A stretch of 64,000 bases of DNA from Hydnum rufescens UP504 (taxonomy: Eukaryota; Basidiomycota; Agaricomycetes; Cantharellales; Hydnaceae): assembly GCA_014904985.1 (NCBI GenBank), contig MU129062.1, positions 90,334-154,333 on the forward strand, read 5' to 3'. The notes beneath the pieces were generated by a model that had not been told where the DNA came from, did no database searches, and saw nothing but the letters and a program-made list of their open reading frames with translations. Positions 27,085-38,050 of the stretch are shown piece after piece. Numbering within the stretch: the first letter of the stretch is position 1; the number at the start of each line of letters is the position of its first letter. The position numbers and the translations under genes are program-made.

Positions 27085-27838
27085 TGAGATACGATATTAA
27101 TGATAAAAGGGCTTCAACGCCGTCCGACTCACGATCATGCGGTCCTTTTCTACAATAAAGATAGGTGATCTTTGATATCAGGACATGGATGTGTAAGTCA
27201 TGTTAGGTGTACCAAAGCGTGTTGTACATGTATTTAGAAAGTTGTGGTCTGTATTTTTAAGGGACGCCAATGGGACACAAGGTCAGATTCAATGAAGCTG
27301 GACCATCTGGTCGGAGTATGCAGGCTCCATGGACGCAGATTCTCGCCTGTCCTGGTCGTAGCGTGCCTACAGGCCTGTCACAGGACCATCCATGTATATT
27401 AAGCCTTCACCTTAATGATGGCTCCCTGACTGGTCCGATTTCAAATTCCAAGACCAGCTTGGACTGGACTCTACTTCTTGGGCTGTCTTCTACAGGATTC
27501 CTGGCCGCATAGCGAGTACTCAACTCCTGCGCAGAGACTTTGCGCCTTTTCTCTTAATGTACTAGACCTACTGCTTACAGCCACACAGAGAAGCCCTGCG
27601 GCACAATGATCTGGTTGGCCGTAGCTTATCGTGTCAGTTATAATTTTGATAACATACCTGCTTTGTCCGCGCCATCAGCGGCGTGCGTAATTTCGTAATT
27701 TTTCCCACAGTACGTGACTTTTCCACTCCATTTCAACAAGCGATATGGTATGTGTTCCATTCTTTCTCTTCCTATCGGTTGCAAGGGGGGGGGCGCTCTT
27801 ATTCGTCCCACACAACTCTCTTCTTCTTCAAGTTCCAC

Positions 27839-29760
27839 ATGTTCAGGCTTGGCATTCTATCTACCCGCACGGCAGCACTCCCAGTCTGGACCAGGATTCT
27901 ACAATGAGTGAGATACCTTTGGTGAACTAATGGTTCCCGCCACACGCCACTGGGGCCCGGACTGGGCAGTTCGTGGAGCATATTGTAATTTTCTTATCAT
28001 GCTTCTGAAATTTTCTGCTCCCCCACCTACCACTTGACACGGATTCTCATTGACTTTCCAATCGAACAATCCCTAGCTTTTTGCAGAACTTTGATATCGG
28101 TGGCCCAACTGAGTGCCTACCATTACTCCTGACAAGGTGTTCAGTCAAGAAGACCACAGCCAGGCTGCTGGTGATGTGGGTGCACGCCCATGCCTCCCTT
28201 TATTCGCGTCCCATCCCCACTCGCGTTCGTTATTATCTGACAAATACCTTGTAATCATCGTTGAGCGGATTTCTGTTTCTGGCCGGCCGTGTTATAGGTT
28301 ATTTCTGGGAAACTTATTGACGAATTCCCATTGGTAGTGTTCCAAACAGGGAGCGGAACACAAAGTAATATGAGTGCGAATAAAGTGAGAGTGTCTTTCC
28401 CTTTCATTTCTCATATATGATGGTGGCAACACGTACGTATTGATGCCGTCACTCTGAGGCTATCTCGAATCCCGCGATTGAGACTTCGGCCGAGGGAGCT
28501 CGGGTCGCCGACACTCATACACCCTAATGACCACGTTAACATGAGTCAAAGCAATAATGATGCGTCTGTCATCTTGGACTGTGCATCCTGCCTTCAAACA
28601 CTTACTGAAATATGTTTTTACTAGTTTCCTGACGCAGCAATGCGCATCGCGACCGTCCTCGAGATTCCACGGGGACTCATCCCGCCATTCAAGGAATCCC
28701 ACGATGAGATGCCAAATCCAAGGCCTTTGATCACATTAAAATCGGGCGGACACATTTGCAGGATGCGGCACCATTTGTCCTTGCGCCGGAATTCACTGGT
28801 TACGTGCAACAGGCGAAGAACGGTATCTCCAGAGCAGAGCAGATCCTCTCCCGCTAAGGTATGCTTGAACAAGGTGGAACTGCGCTTAGTATGGTAAGTC
28901 CTCTGGGACTCTGGTGTCGCACTTGGAGATTGGTTTGCGGACTGGGCTCTGACATCACGATGAGAGCAGGATTTAAATACTAAATAGTGATTCGACATGA
29001 AGATTGCGGTGGAAATCTCGAATATTACTGGGCACCAATTTATCTCTGGTTCGTGGCGCTTGGCATTCACGACAAAGGGGAAGAGTGATTATGCTCATGG
29101 TTTGGGCCGGAATAGTTTGAAGCGCTTGCGAGTCACGACGCTCTAGTGGAAAGCACATGGTGCATTGAATGCTGTGGCCGTGTCGTCCATCAAGATCGCG
29201 AACGACATCCGGTGCCTGTGGTCAGGGCCACGATGTGGCTTGGGTCTTTCCGAGAATGAGCAGGGGTCATCTGTTATGCCTGGCGAGGTGAATCCCACAG
29301 TACCCACACAGTGTGAGGCACTGACCATGGTTGCAGCCCATGTGATGGGTAGCAACGCTACAGTCTCGATTTCTGGAAGTACGGGACGATTTGAGGTTGG
29401 TAACGTATTTCCACGCACATCCATCATCGAATCGCTCATCCGAAGCTTTCCGCCTCAGCTGAACGTGTTCAAGCTACTACCATCAAGAATGTTTTGCAGT
29501 CTATTCGATTGCGGCTTCCGCCTACGATTGTAACATCCCTACATCCATTGACCCGTTCTCATCTCTAGCTTCACTTTCAGGAATTGTAGTTGGCATCCAG
29601 GCGAACGAGAAGAGGATCAACCAACATGTGAATAATTCAGGCACACTGGCTACGATCTTAAACAGTCATATGGGATATGATAGTGCGTGACAGTCCCCAT
29701 ATGTGCTCCGGATGAGGTCCCAATAAATTGTGCTTGGAGATGTGGCCAAGTGTCGAAGAA
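27839..29760 (+). pseudogene. Degenerate fumarate hydratase (class II fumarase)
   Basis: Recognisable blocks run in fumarase order but in shifting frames: a mitochondrial-type presequence MFRLGILSTRTAALPVW (27839), DTFGELMVPATRHWG, after an intron-like gap NFDIGGPTECLP (28090), [14 protein letters not shown] (28340), HPNDHVNMSQSNND (28530), FPDAAMRIATVLEIPRGLIP (28625), [20 protein letters not shown] with [20 protein letters not shown] (28730-28850), [50 protein letters not shown] (29190-29370), and GIQANEKRINQHV...LATILNSHMGYD (29600-29680). Fumarase converts fumarate to malate in the TCA cycle. Unlike neighbours with one or two indels, this copy also has in-frame stops and substitutions in conserved blocks (for example PGEVNP for PGKVNP). 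It is most simply a relic of a duplicated gene. A functional copy elsewhere is inferred. Confidence 0.72.
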
Positions 29761-30022
29761 GGCGACGGCGGCGCTTGGTTTGCTCGCGCCCGGAGAGTCC
29801 GGTGGGCAAGTGCGAGCAGAGTTGATCCTGTATCCAGAGCTTGAAGTCGTGGCTCCGTAGAGTTCCCCGTAGACTAGAGCCCTAATAAAAATATTTAGAT
29901 CTCCCAGTCTCTAAACACGCGAGAGCCTCGGTACTTTTTTCCCACACTTCACCCGGATTCCGGTCTATCGACTCCCGCCCGACCTACCACCGTTTTCAAT
30001 TTCTCTATTCTCATCCACGATC

Positions 30023-31183
30023 ATGGCAGACCTCGCCAGCCAGCTCGTCTTCCACCCCATCCTCAATCGCAGCTTGAAGCTCTGGGCCACCACCGTCGGC
30101 CGCGACAAGGTCCGTTAGATCCAACCGACTGTGAGTAACTCTCGCTGAGAATCCCAACTTTCCTTTCTCGTTGGAAAACCCCAGACGTATCGCCTCGTCC
30201 AATATTTCTCTCGATTCCTTGCTTGGTACTTGCTCTTCTGGGCCGGAAGGAGCAAGCCGCACGGTACAATGCTCTCAAGTCTGCCCTTGGCAGCGGTCGA
30301 AAGCGTGAGTACCGCGATGTAATCGTGAGGATGTGTGGCCTGTCATAACCGCCCGCGTCCTGCAGTCATGCGGCTGTTCAAGCCATCGAGCACGCCCAAG
30401 CCGCACTTCGCGCGGCATCTACACCTGAGCATCCTTTCGAGCAATATACTGCGATCGGGAGACAACTTGGGTATTTTGGATACCTGTCTCTCGATATGGT
30501 CGTCTGGGTGCGTATCGACCCGCTCACATCCCCTCATTACCTCCACCCCCTCCTCTTCAAGGTCGTGTGGCCCTGCTGCTCATCCAGTGGAAATTACGAT
30601 TCTCGATAGGCTAATTCTATCAAATTCCTCTCCCTTTCGCCGGAGACCGCCAAGAAGGTCAACCTTACTTCCCAACGCTTGTGGCTCAGCGGTATTCTCT
30701 TCAGTATCGTGCATAGCGCCGCCAAATCGGCCCGCATCACCCAACAGGTCAGGAAACTGCGCGAGGCGGGTTCCGTGGCCGAAAAGGATCCCAAAGACCA
30801 GGTCGATCTCAAAGCCCAGGCCGCCACATTGAAAAAGTGCGTTCCCTTAGGGGTATATGGATTTTTTTGAACAAGCTGATTTCGTGGGGGGTTTTCCTTT
30901 CACCTTGATCCTTTTATGCAGGGCATATGCAGCTTCGCAGTATCAACTCATACAAGACTCCTTGGACATCTGGCTACCGGTTACAAATCTCCAATTCGTT
31001 CAGCTCAACGATGGTGTTCTTGGTATTATTGGGTACGCTTTCTTTTTTCCTTTTGTTTTGCGGGGCACTTCATGCAATCGCTCTCGTCTCCCAACCTCCA
31101 ACTCACTTTCTCCTTTCACTTTCTTCCCCAGCACCATCACGTCAATCATGGCACTCCGCCTAAACTGGGCGAAAACCGCTTAA
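30023..31183 (+). CDS. PEX11: Peroxisomal membrane protein PEX11
   Basis: Elongates and divides peroxisomes. Exon 1 (30023-30109) is MADLASQLVFHPILNRSLKL...VGRDK; exon 2 starts at 30185 with TYRLVQYFSRFLAWYLL; later blocks are YNALKSALGSGRK, MRLFKPIEHAQAALRAASTP (frame-adjusted), QLGYFGYLSLDMVVW, SLSPETAKKVN, RLWLSGILFSIVHS, YQLIQDSLDIWLPVTNLQFV, QLNDGVLGIIG, and the C-terminal helix TSIMALRLNW, stop at 31183. This is the full-length Pex11 layout of about 250 residues. Oddity: between FLAWYLL and GRKEQAARYNAL the frame changes by one base (about 30238), and another mismatch lies in the third exon. It lies 3' of the fumarase relic on the same strand. Confidence 0.82.
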
Positions 31184-32706
31184 AATGTCTCATCTTATAT
31201 TGACATCTCCGGTCGTATGTCTCTTCGCGTGCGGTTGATTTATACCTTCCCTGTTTTACTGTCATAATTAAATTGCTACTCTGGACATGGTGTTACGCCA
31301 CGAACGACGTGCAATAAAGAAGACATCCATGACCGCAGACTCAAGATCCTTCAATCCGAGATACCACACCTAGGAGTCCTCACTTACATGGTGTCCGCTT
31401 CACTTTCATCGTGGGATCGTTGCAGAGATCAGAAGCAGCGTTCATCTGCGGGTAGTCTTGCGTCCCAGGGAATGGTTATTCAGTCATCGTTTTGTCGTGC
31501 GTGCCCCTGAGGTTGATGAACTTGGAAGTGCACTCAGAGCCTGAGTCGGTTCCAAAGAAATCAGTACTCTTTATTTCGCCTTCTGAGTCCAGGAGATGAG
31601 TTCTCCATTCGTCATACCCAAGTACAAGTCAGCCTTCATGGATGAGGCTATCTGGGACAGATCTAGCATGTCAGACAGTGAGACACGGCGGAGGAAAAAG
31701 CGTATGTCGCAGCCTTAGCCGGCGAACGCCGGCCCACTAGGCATTGCCGAATCCCAAAGATAGGCTTCTGATTCAAGGACTCAAGTCCACTACCCTCAAA
31801 TGGAGTCCGAAAAGACATCAGCCATTGAGTAGAGAGAATGTGGCTCCAACGGCAACAGCTCAGTTTATGTACCTGCGAGTGGGCCAAAGTCTTGTTCCCC
31901 GATGATTCTCGCTGGCCTGCCCCCACTCGTCATTTGTATCTCCTTGAGGGCACATTTTCAGACATCAGTCGATATGCTGGTACAACGGTAGATTGGATGA
32001 TTAAAGTTGCTTATTTCATGTGCGGGACTACCGGCTAACTTTATACTCACACAACAGGGACAGCACCCGATTGGTATCACTTTTAGACCGAGGATCCAGC
32101 TGGCGACAAGTGTTCCCGGGTGACCCCTGGTCCCTGGAATCTATGAATTCGAGCCGACGAGAATTGTCCCCTTGTCCAAAATAATTACACGTGACACCCA
32201 TTCGGTGGTCGACCCGGGCTGCCAAGATGCTGTAAATTTCAGCAAAGCTATCAGGCTACGCGATGATGATAAATGTGTCATATCCAATTCGTCGATGATG
32301 CTCTTCACGTCTCATCTCATACCCAAGCGGATCGGCTCGGATGGTGCGAAAGACATCGTGGAAAGGTTCTGTGGAGCGCAGGCAGCTGTTGGAATTGATA
32401 AATTTGATCCGAGGATAGGTATTCTTCTAAATACTTACATGGATTCACTTGTGGTTCATTTGCACCTTGGTTTCTATCCATGTCGCTGTGACTTGCTATC
32501 TTACTGATAACATGATGGCATTTAGGGAAATACATATGCCTTCACAACTTTCACCCCACTTGTCCAGAGCTGTTAATCTCTGGCCAGCCTCCCAACCCCG
32601 TATACGCCCACTTAACACCCCTTCACCGATGCCTCGCGACACTTTCAGCCCGTGACAGACGAGTACCTTTTCCCCCGCCACGCGTATTTGACTGGCATTA
32701 CTTAAA
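31184..32706. other. Intergenic, no gene recognised
   Basis: About 1.5 kb after PEX11. It contains only short uncharacterised open frames (for example 32172-32507 plus, 111 codons) with no family signature. I saw no strong repeat here. Confidence 0.45.
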
Positions 32707-33210
32707 GTGTGTCGTCAAAGCCTTCGTACTTCGCACTACAAGAATTCCCCCGACATTCAATTCTTCGTCTATCCTTTCAAAAGACCCTATCAGGTTTCGG
32801 ATGACGGGTACCCGGACAATGACGAGGACGACGAGTACTCGGACTATGACGAGTACGTCCGTGACGAGTACAAACAGTACAGGTGCATCGACGAGTACAA
32901 AGAGTGCATGTGCGACGACGAGACCGAGCTACCTTATTCGTCATTGCTCTTTGACCTATTTCTGAGAGCAAGCGGAACGACAGTTGGCCCTAAAACGTCA
33001 CGAAGAAATCGGCGCTGGTCCTCTGGGATCCAATCTGACCTTGAGAGGTTGCTTGTCTTCCCGCCGTGGTTGAATCTGGGTCTGACCGTGCCTCTAGCTC
33101 CACAGACGTGGATTAATCGGCGCACCCTCGCCGTCCCGGTCCATCAGCGGCTCGGTTTGTGCAAAGAAATAGTTTATCATGGCAACTTTTTTTTTTTCAG
33201 TGCATTATAA
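32707..33210 (+). CDS. Hypothetical protein with acidic DEY-rich repeat
   Basis: An uninterrupted 167-codon frame whose first ATG lies in the AT-rich stretch near 32700. Residues ~35-75 are strikingly acidic and tyrosine-rich (DNDEDDEYSDYDEY, then RDEYKQYR and IDEYKECMCDDE), produced by a 9-12 bp gacgagtac repeat. The remainder has no recognised domain, signal peptide or membrane helix. It could be a genuine low-complexity acidic protein or just a repeat that happens to be open. No splice evidence. Confidence 0.25.
   Translation: MCRQSLRTSHYKNSPDIQFFVYPFKRPYQVSDDGYPDNDEDDEYSDYDEYVRDEYKQYRCIDEYKECMCDDETELPYSSLLFDLFLRASGTTVGPKTSRRNRRWSSGIQSDLERLLVFPPWLNLGLTVPLAPQTWINRRTLAVPVHQRLGLCKEIVYHGNFFFFSAL
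32808..32930. repeat. Degenerate gacgagtac tandem repeat
   Basis: Imperfect 9-15 bp units built on gacgagtac/gacgacgag (for example at 32830, 32847, 32865, 32890, 32915). They encode D/E/Y-rich residues on the plus strand. Confidence 0.6.
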
Positions 33211-34592
33211 TAATCCCCATGTCCCGCTAGGATCATCTGAAGCAGGATAGCCGGTAGACTTGCATTCTGGAAGATACTGCAAAGGCTCAGACACCACACG
33301 GGAATTCAGGGAATCTGAGATGCACATCGTGCTGTTCACAAACAATATCGTTATTGAGAAAAGGTGCCTGCCGTAGAGTGGCAGAGAGATTGAGACCAGA
33401 ACAACCACACGGCAGGTAGGGGTCAGACGACATGAAAGAATAAGGCGAAAATTTGAGGGGCTGCAGTGGAGAAAGGTAATCAAGGTCCTGGAGTGGTGGG
33501 ACGAACGAAGCATTAGAAAAAATTATCACCACTTGAGTATAGTCCCCACTCGTGCTTTCTTTGTGGAATCGGATGACAAACGTCGATGGAAACGAGAATT
33601 CAGCATAAGAGGATATACGGCCGCCATGAGGCAGGAGGCTAGAGACTCTGAAGAAATGTACTACGTTCCAATCAAGGGAAGCAAGTGTATAATTAACTGC
33701 CATCTCAAAATATCGTTCGGCGTCGTCTACAATGAGCGAGAAACCAACCCAGTCTTCCGGTAGAACGAAGAGCAGGAGAGATGTGGTCCCAAGTGATGTA
33801 AGAGGTGGTGAATTGGAATTAGCGACAAGTGTGCTGTTCTCTAGTATACCTGAAGATGGGGCAATGAAACCTAGTGGAGTGTTCCGTCAGAGAGTTATCG
33901 TATGCGACGATGGATCAGGGGAAGGTATACATAAGCATCCTTCAGGAGGAGACCAACACACCTTGGCAGAAGTCTGCAGAAAAATCGAATCTCTACCTCG
34001 AGATCCTATCCACGAGTATCCCGAGTAAGAATGCCTACAGAATTGTACTAATTCTTGTCAGAAATCTAGTTCCAGAGATCAAGAGCATTGCAAAAACATA
34101 ATAGGGGTCTCAAGGGGGTGCAGACAATAATGATGAAAGGAACGTCCCAAAGTCGAATTTTCCCTCCTGAATACTGAAGCGGGCGGGTGAGTGTGGAATG
34201 GGACGACCAAGAGCTGCAACTGCTCAGTTGAATAAAGAGGACAACGGGAAGAATAGAAAGATATATTTCTTCTTTTGACGAGCCTAAGCCTGTTCCTTTA
34301 TACTTTATACAGGAGGCGAGAGAATACATGAAAATTGGAGTAGAGCAAAACAAAGAGTGTCCGAATGCCGGTGACAAAGGTGGGCGAATATTCCCGGTAA
34401 AACAGAGGTATAAGATTTGGTCCACATTGGCGAGGTCGGTGGCATAGCTTGTCCAACATGCACCCAACCATTGCCGTTATCGCTCAAATAAAATGCTGTT
34501 CATGAGCTCGAAGTAAGTCAACAAGGGCCGGGGTTACAGTGGGTTGTGACAGGTTGTGACTTCGAGGTCCTGTACCTCTCGGCAGTTTGCGC
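33211..34592. other. Intergenic with short uncharacterised frames
   Basis: Contains a 138-codon minus-strand frame (33287-33703) and overlapping plus frames (33533-33763, 33732-34028, 33874-34101). None has a recognised domain. The right third is repeat R2. A broken gene here is possible but I cannot name it. Confidence 0.35.
34275..34490. repeat. Dispersed repeat R2, copy 1
   Basis: Shares ordered blocks with 46040-46260: gcgagcctgagcc/cgagcctaagcc, acaggag, aaagagtgtccga(a/g)tgcc, gtaaaacagaggt, attggcgaggtcg and catagc. Same orientation, estimated 70-75% identity with indels. No coding role seen. Confidence 0.55.
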
Positions 34593-35718
34593 ATGTCGAC
34601 GATAACTCTGATCTCAACGCCACCCTCCTCGGTGTCACCTGAAGAACATAGGCAAATCGTACTGTCTACCCCCTCTTCATTTAGTGATATACCTCCGGTC
34701 CTCCGGCATAAACAGGACGACGTCTCAATCGAGCTAGATCCACCCATCGACGGATTGTCTCTGGAAGAACTCGCCAAAGGCACCCTTTATGTAGTTGAAA
34801 AGTACGAAAGCATTGAAACACTATGTCTCTATGGATGGTTTCGTCCTCACCATCCCATCTTCCAGCGTCCTTGCCTTCATCTCGACATCGTCTGGGCGCG
34901 GTTTCCACATTCAATATCCTAGCATCACGATACATGCTGTGTCGCGCTCAGGGTCGTCTCCTATAGTCTATTGTCAACTGGAAAGTCAATCCCCAGACGC
35001 TGATGCTGAAGGTGGAGAGGGGGAGGATGAGGATTTAGAGATGACTGAATTAAAAATACGTCCTGCGGATCCTTCGAGTGGTAAGCCTTGCGCCGCCTTC
35101 TTCGATGTCAGAAAGGCCTTAAGAATCTGATGCTACTGGATCAGTTGATAATATCTTTGAGGCTTTATCATTTTGCGCTGCTCTCCACCCTGATCCAAAT
35201 ATATCGAGAGCAGACAATGATGACGAAGGACTCTACCACGAAGACCTATCGTCATTCGAAACATTCACGGGGGGACCTGAGGAAGAATTAAGCGAGGTCG
35301 GGAGGGTACGCAGCGCTTTCGTCAACGATCACCGTTTCGCACCCTATTAAAATTTTAAAACATTTCCCTCAAAAAAAAAATAATTCTGTGCCTCGCCCCC
35401 CCCCCAATCCCTCACCCCTCGCTTCCGCCAACCCATGCTGTGTTCTCCTCCCTTCCTCTGTTCTCTTGTGCACTTATCATCCACGTTCTGATTTCTGACA
35501 TACACTTGTGTGCCTTATATGGCTATGTGCACGGTCTGGCTACTTGTCGGAAGGCTGCGCTCGCACATCTGGAATCCATCATCGTCTACTCGGAAGGCTT
35601 TGCTACCCCTCTGGAACCAGTGGATAGTGAGCCTGAGGGTGCCGAGGCGTTGGTTCAGAATGCCGATGATCAAAATCGCAGTCACTCAGGATCGGGGGTG
35701 GTTAATGGGGTGTCTTAA
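34593..35718 (+). CDS. pICln-like methylosome subunit (Voldacs domain)
   Basis: Family knowledge: pICln chaperones Sm proteins to the PRMT5 methylosome for snRNP assembly. Exons by eye: 34593-34801, 34866-35080, 35124-35305, 35554-35718, all in phase, 256 residues. Seen: the N-terminus MSTITLISTPPSSVSPEEHR, the PH-like fold VLAFISTSSGRGFHIQYPSI followed by TIHAVSR, IVYCQLESQ, an acidic loop GEGEDEDLEM, MTELKIRPADPSS, IFEALSFCAALHPDP, and the C-terminal SEVGRAALAHLESII that aligns with the human EGQATLERLE segment. If the last intron is retained, translation stops at 35350 instead, giving a shorter tail. No frame break. The intron before the last exon (248 bp) contains poly-A and poly-C tracts. 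Confidence 0.72.
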
Positions 35719-35900
35719 CACCATTCACAGGTAGAAGATTCATGAGTACTGCATGCGTATGTAGCTTGTGTATGTATCTCCGCACGGTTGATCTATACAT
35801 TGCTATTCTGCCTGTGTGGCTCTTGATGTGATGCCCGCACAACTAATGACGTGAATGGAAGTGGGGATTACTGGATGAGAAACAAGGGGCTGGGACGTCA

Positions 35901-37572
35901 TCATGATATCCTTGGTTCATCGGCAGCAGCAGCAGCCAAAGCCGCTTGCTGGTCCAACACTTTGCCCTTGGCTTTGCTCCGAAGGACGTTCTCGATGTAG
36001 AACTCCCCCGCCTGTATCATGGAAAAGTATAGTGAGCCAGAAATTCCATCTTCAAAATTAAGGGAGATAGCCTCACCTTGTAACTGCTTCGTACGAGCGG
36101 CCCGGAAGCGACGTACAAGAATCCCAAGCCCTCTGCGACCTCTTTCCACCGGTCGAATTCGGCTGGCTCGACATATCGGTCTACTTTCATGTGTTTCTTC
36201 GTCGGTCGCATATATTGGCCAAACGTCACCACATCCACATCCGAATTACGTAGTTCTAAAAAACGAAGCAAGAAGAAAAAGTGCGTGTTGAGGGGGGTTA
36301 AATTCAGACAATCGAGATACATGAGCAACAATGACAAGACAAAGAAAGGGGTAGACTTTACCTTTCAAAGTCTGGAGAACCTGATCCTCACTCTCACCGA
36401 CACCAAGCATGATGCTCGTCTTCGTCACTTTTACGCCCTCCTTCTTGGCGTGCTCAAGTACGCGGAGGCTCTGTCGGAAGTTCGCCCGGCGGTCACGCAC
36501 GAATGGGGTCATCTCTTCTACCGTCTCTACGTTATGTGCATATACATCCAGGCCTGACCGAGCGACGAGCGAGACACCGTTCAGATTCCCCGCAAAGTCG
36601 CCCGTCAAGGCTTCCACGAGGATATGCGGTGCTCTATTATCGTACGCGAGACCATTCAGTACGTTTTTTCTTGGAGACCCTTCGTGTCAGGAACATACTT
36701 TTGCTTTATCTTGCGTATCGTCTCCGCAAAATGAGCCGCGCCACCATCAGCAAGGTCTACAAGTTTTGATGCAGGTTTAAGGTATGATCAATATTGGTCA
36801 CAAATAGAGGATGGATTCACCATCACGATCCACGCTGGTCAGAACAATGTACCCTAAACCCCATCGGCTTATAGCCTCGGCAGTGTTCTCCGGTTCATGG
36901 ATGTCTAATGGTGGCGGGGCACGAGATGTCTTGACAGAGCAGAATCGGCATCCTCGTGTGCAAGTATCCCCCATAAGCTGAAACCACGAAGATAAAATAA
37001 GTATCAATTCCAACGGCAAGAAAATAAAAATGAAAATAAACACAAAACACAAGGACGAGAGATCCGCACCATGATGGTGGCAGTCGCGCCGCGTTTCTTC
37101 TCAGCTTCCGTCTGGCCAGGTTTGTCACCCCCGCCCCAACAGTCTCCGATATTGGGACACCGTGCTTCCTCGCAGACGGTATGCAGTTTCAGTCCCCGAA
37201 GATCGTTCTTGATCTTATTGTAAGACGCCCCGGTCGGGATCTTGGTCTTCAAGTGAGACGGCAGACGAGCACTGGAGAAATCAGAACATTATGATCATCC
37301 GAAAGCAAAGCAAAGCCTTTAAGCATTTCTCCCCCTAAAAGAGGGAGGCCAGAGGATTTAACTGACCCCTTGGTATTCCCGAGTACGATTCGGGATGGAG
37401 TTTCAGTATCTACATCCCCTGAGATGAAGTCATCGAGACTCGGGCCATTCGCTAACTTTTCGGCTAGAGTTTGGGAAGGGGTCGTCGCTGTGGCCAGACT
37501 CCGCACGAGAACTACATGCCGCCACGCAGCCCTTCGCTTGGATATAGAGGAGAGTTGTCGAGGGAAAGACAT
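35901..37572 (-). CDS. LIP5: Lipoyl synthase, mitochondrial (radical SAM)
   Basis: Inserts two sulphurs into octanoyl groups on E2 and H proteins to make lipoate. The start at 37572 opens a basic, Ser-rich mitochondrial presequence ([18 protein letters not shown]). Seen: the auxiliary cluster motif [13 protein letters not shown], the radical SAM cluster motif [104 protein letters not shown] and [20 protein letters not shown], ending at 35901 in an alanine-rich tail. Exons join in phase and all six cysteine ligands are present, so it looks functional. It is convergent with the pICln-like gene (183 bp gap). Confidence 0.93.
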
Positions 37573-38050
37573 TAACGCAAGTGAGTAATTCTGCATGACG
37601 TAAGGGGGCAAATTCCGCTCTGAATGCACACCGGCCAAATCATACTGTACATCTTATTTATGAGGGTAATAGCAACCATCCAGTAAAATACAGAGAACTA
37701 AATACAAGGGATATCAAATGTGGTATCTGGGATGCCGGGAAGGAGAGTCATGCCATAAGAGAGTGTCCATGTTGTAATTGTTACAAAAGAATTTCTTGAG
37801 AATATGAAGGCATAAGACATACTGACCTGCGTAGTCATCGGAAATAAGCTATGAGGGGATTATGTCGGCACCCAACCGAGGCGTCTTGCGCCTGGCTGGA
37901 GTCGACGAACCAGTGACCATGCGACGTTGGGGTTTGCATGACCAAAGCTTTCAAATATGCCAGCACGGGAAATATCATTGCAGATATTCCACATCCTCCG
38001 ATCGCGACTAATGAGCGCTCGACCATATGCAGGAAAACGCAATGCTATGA

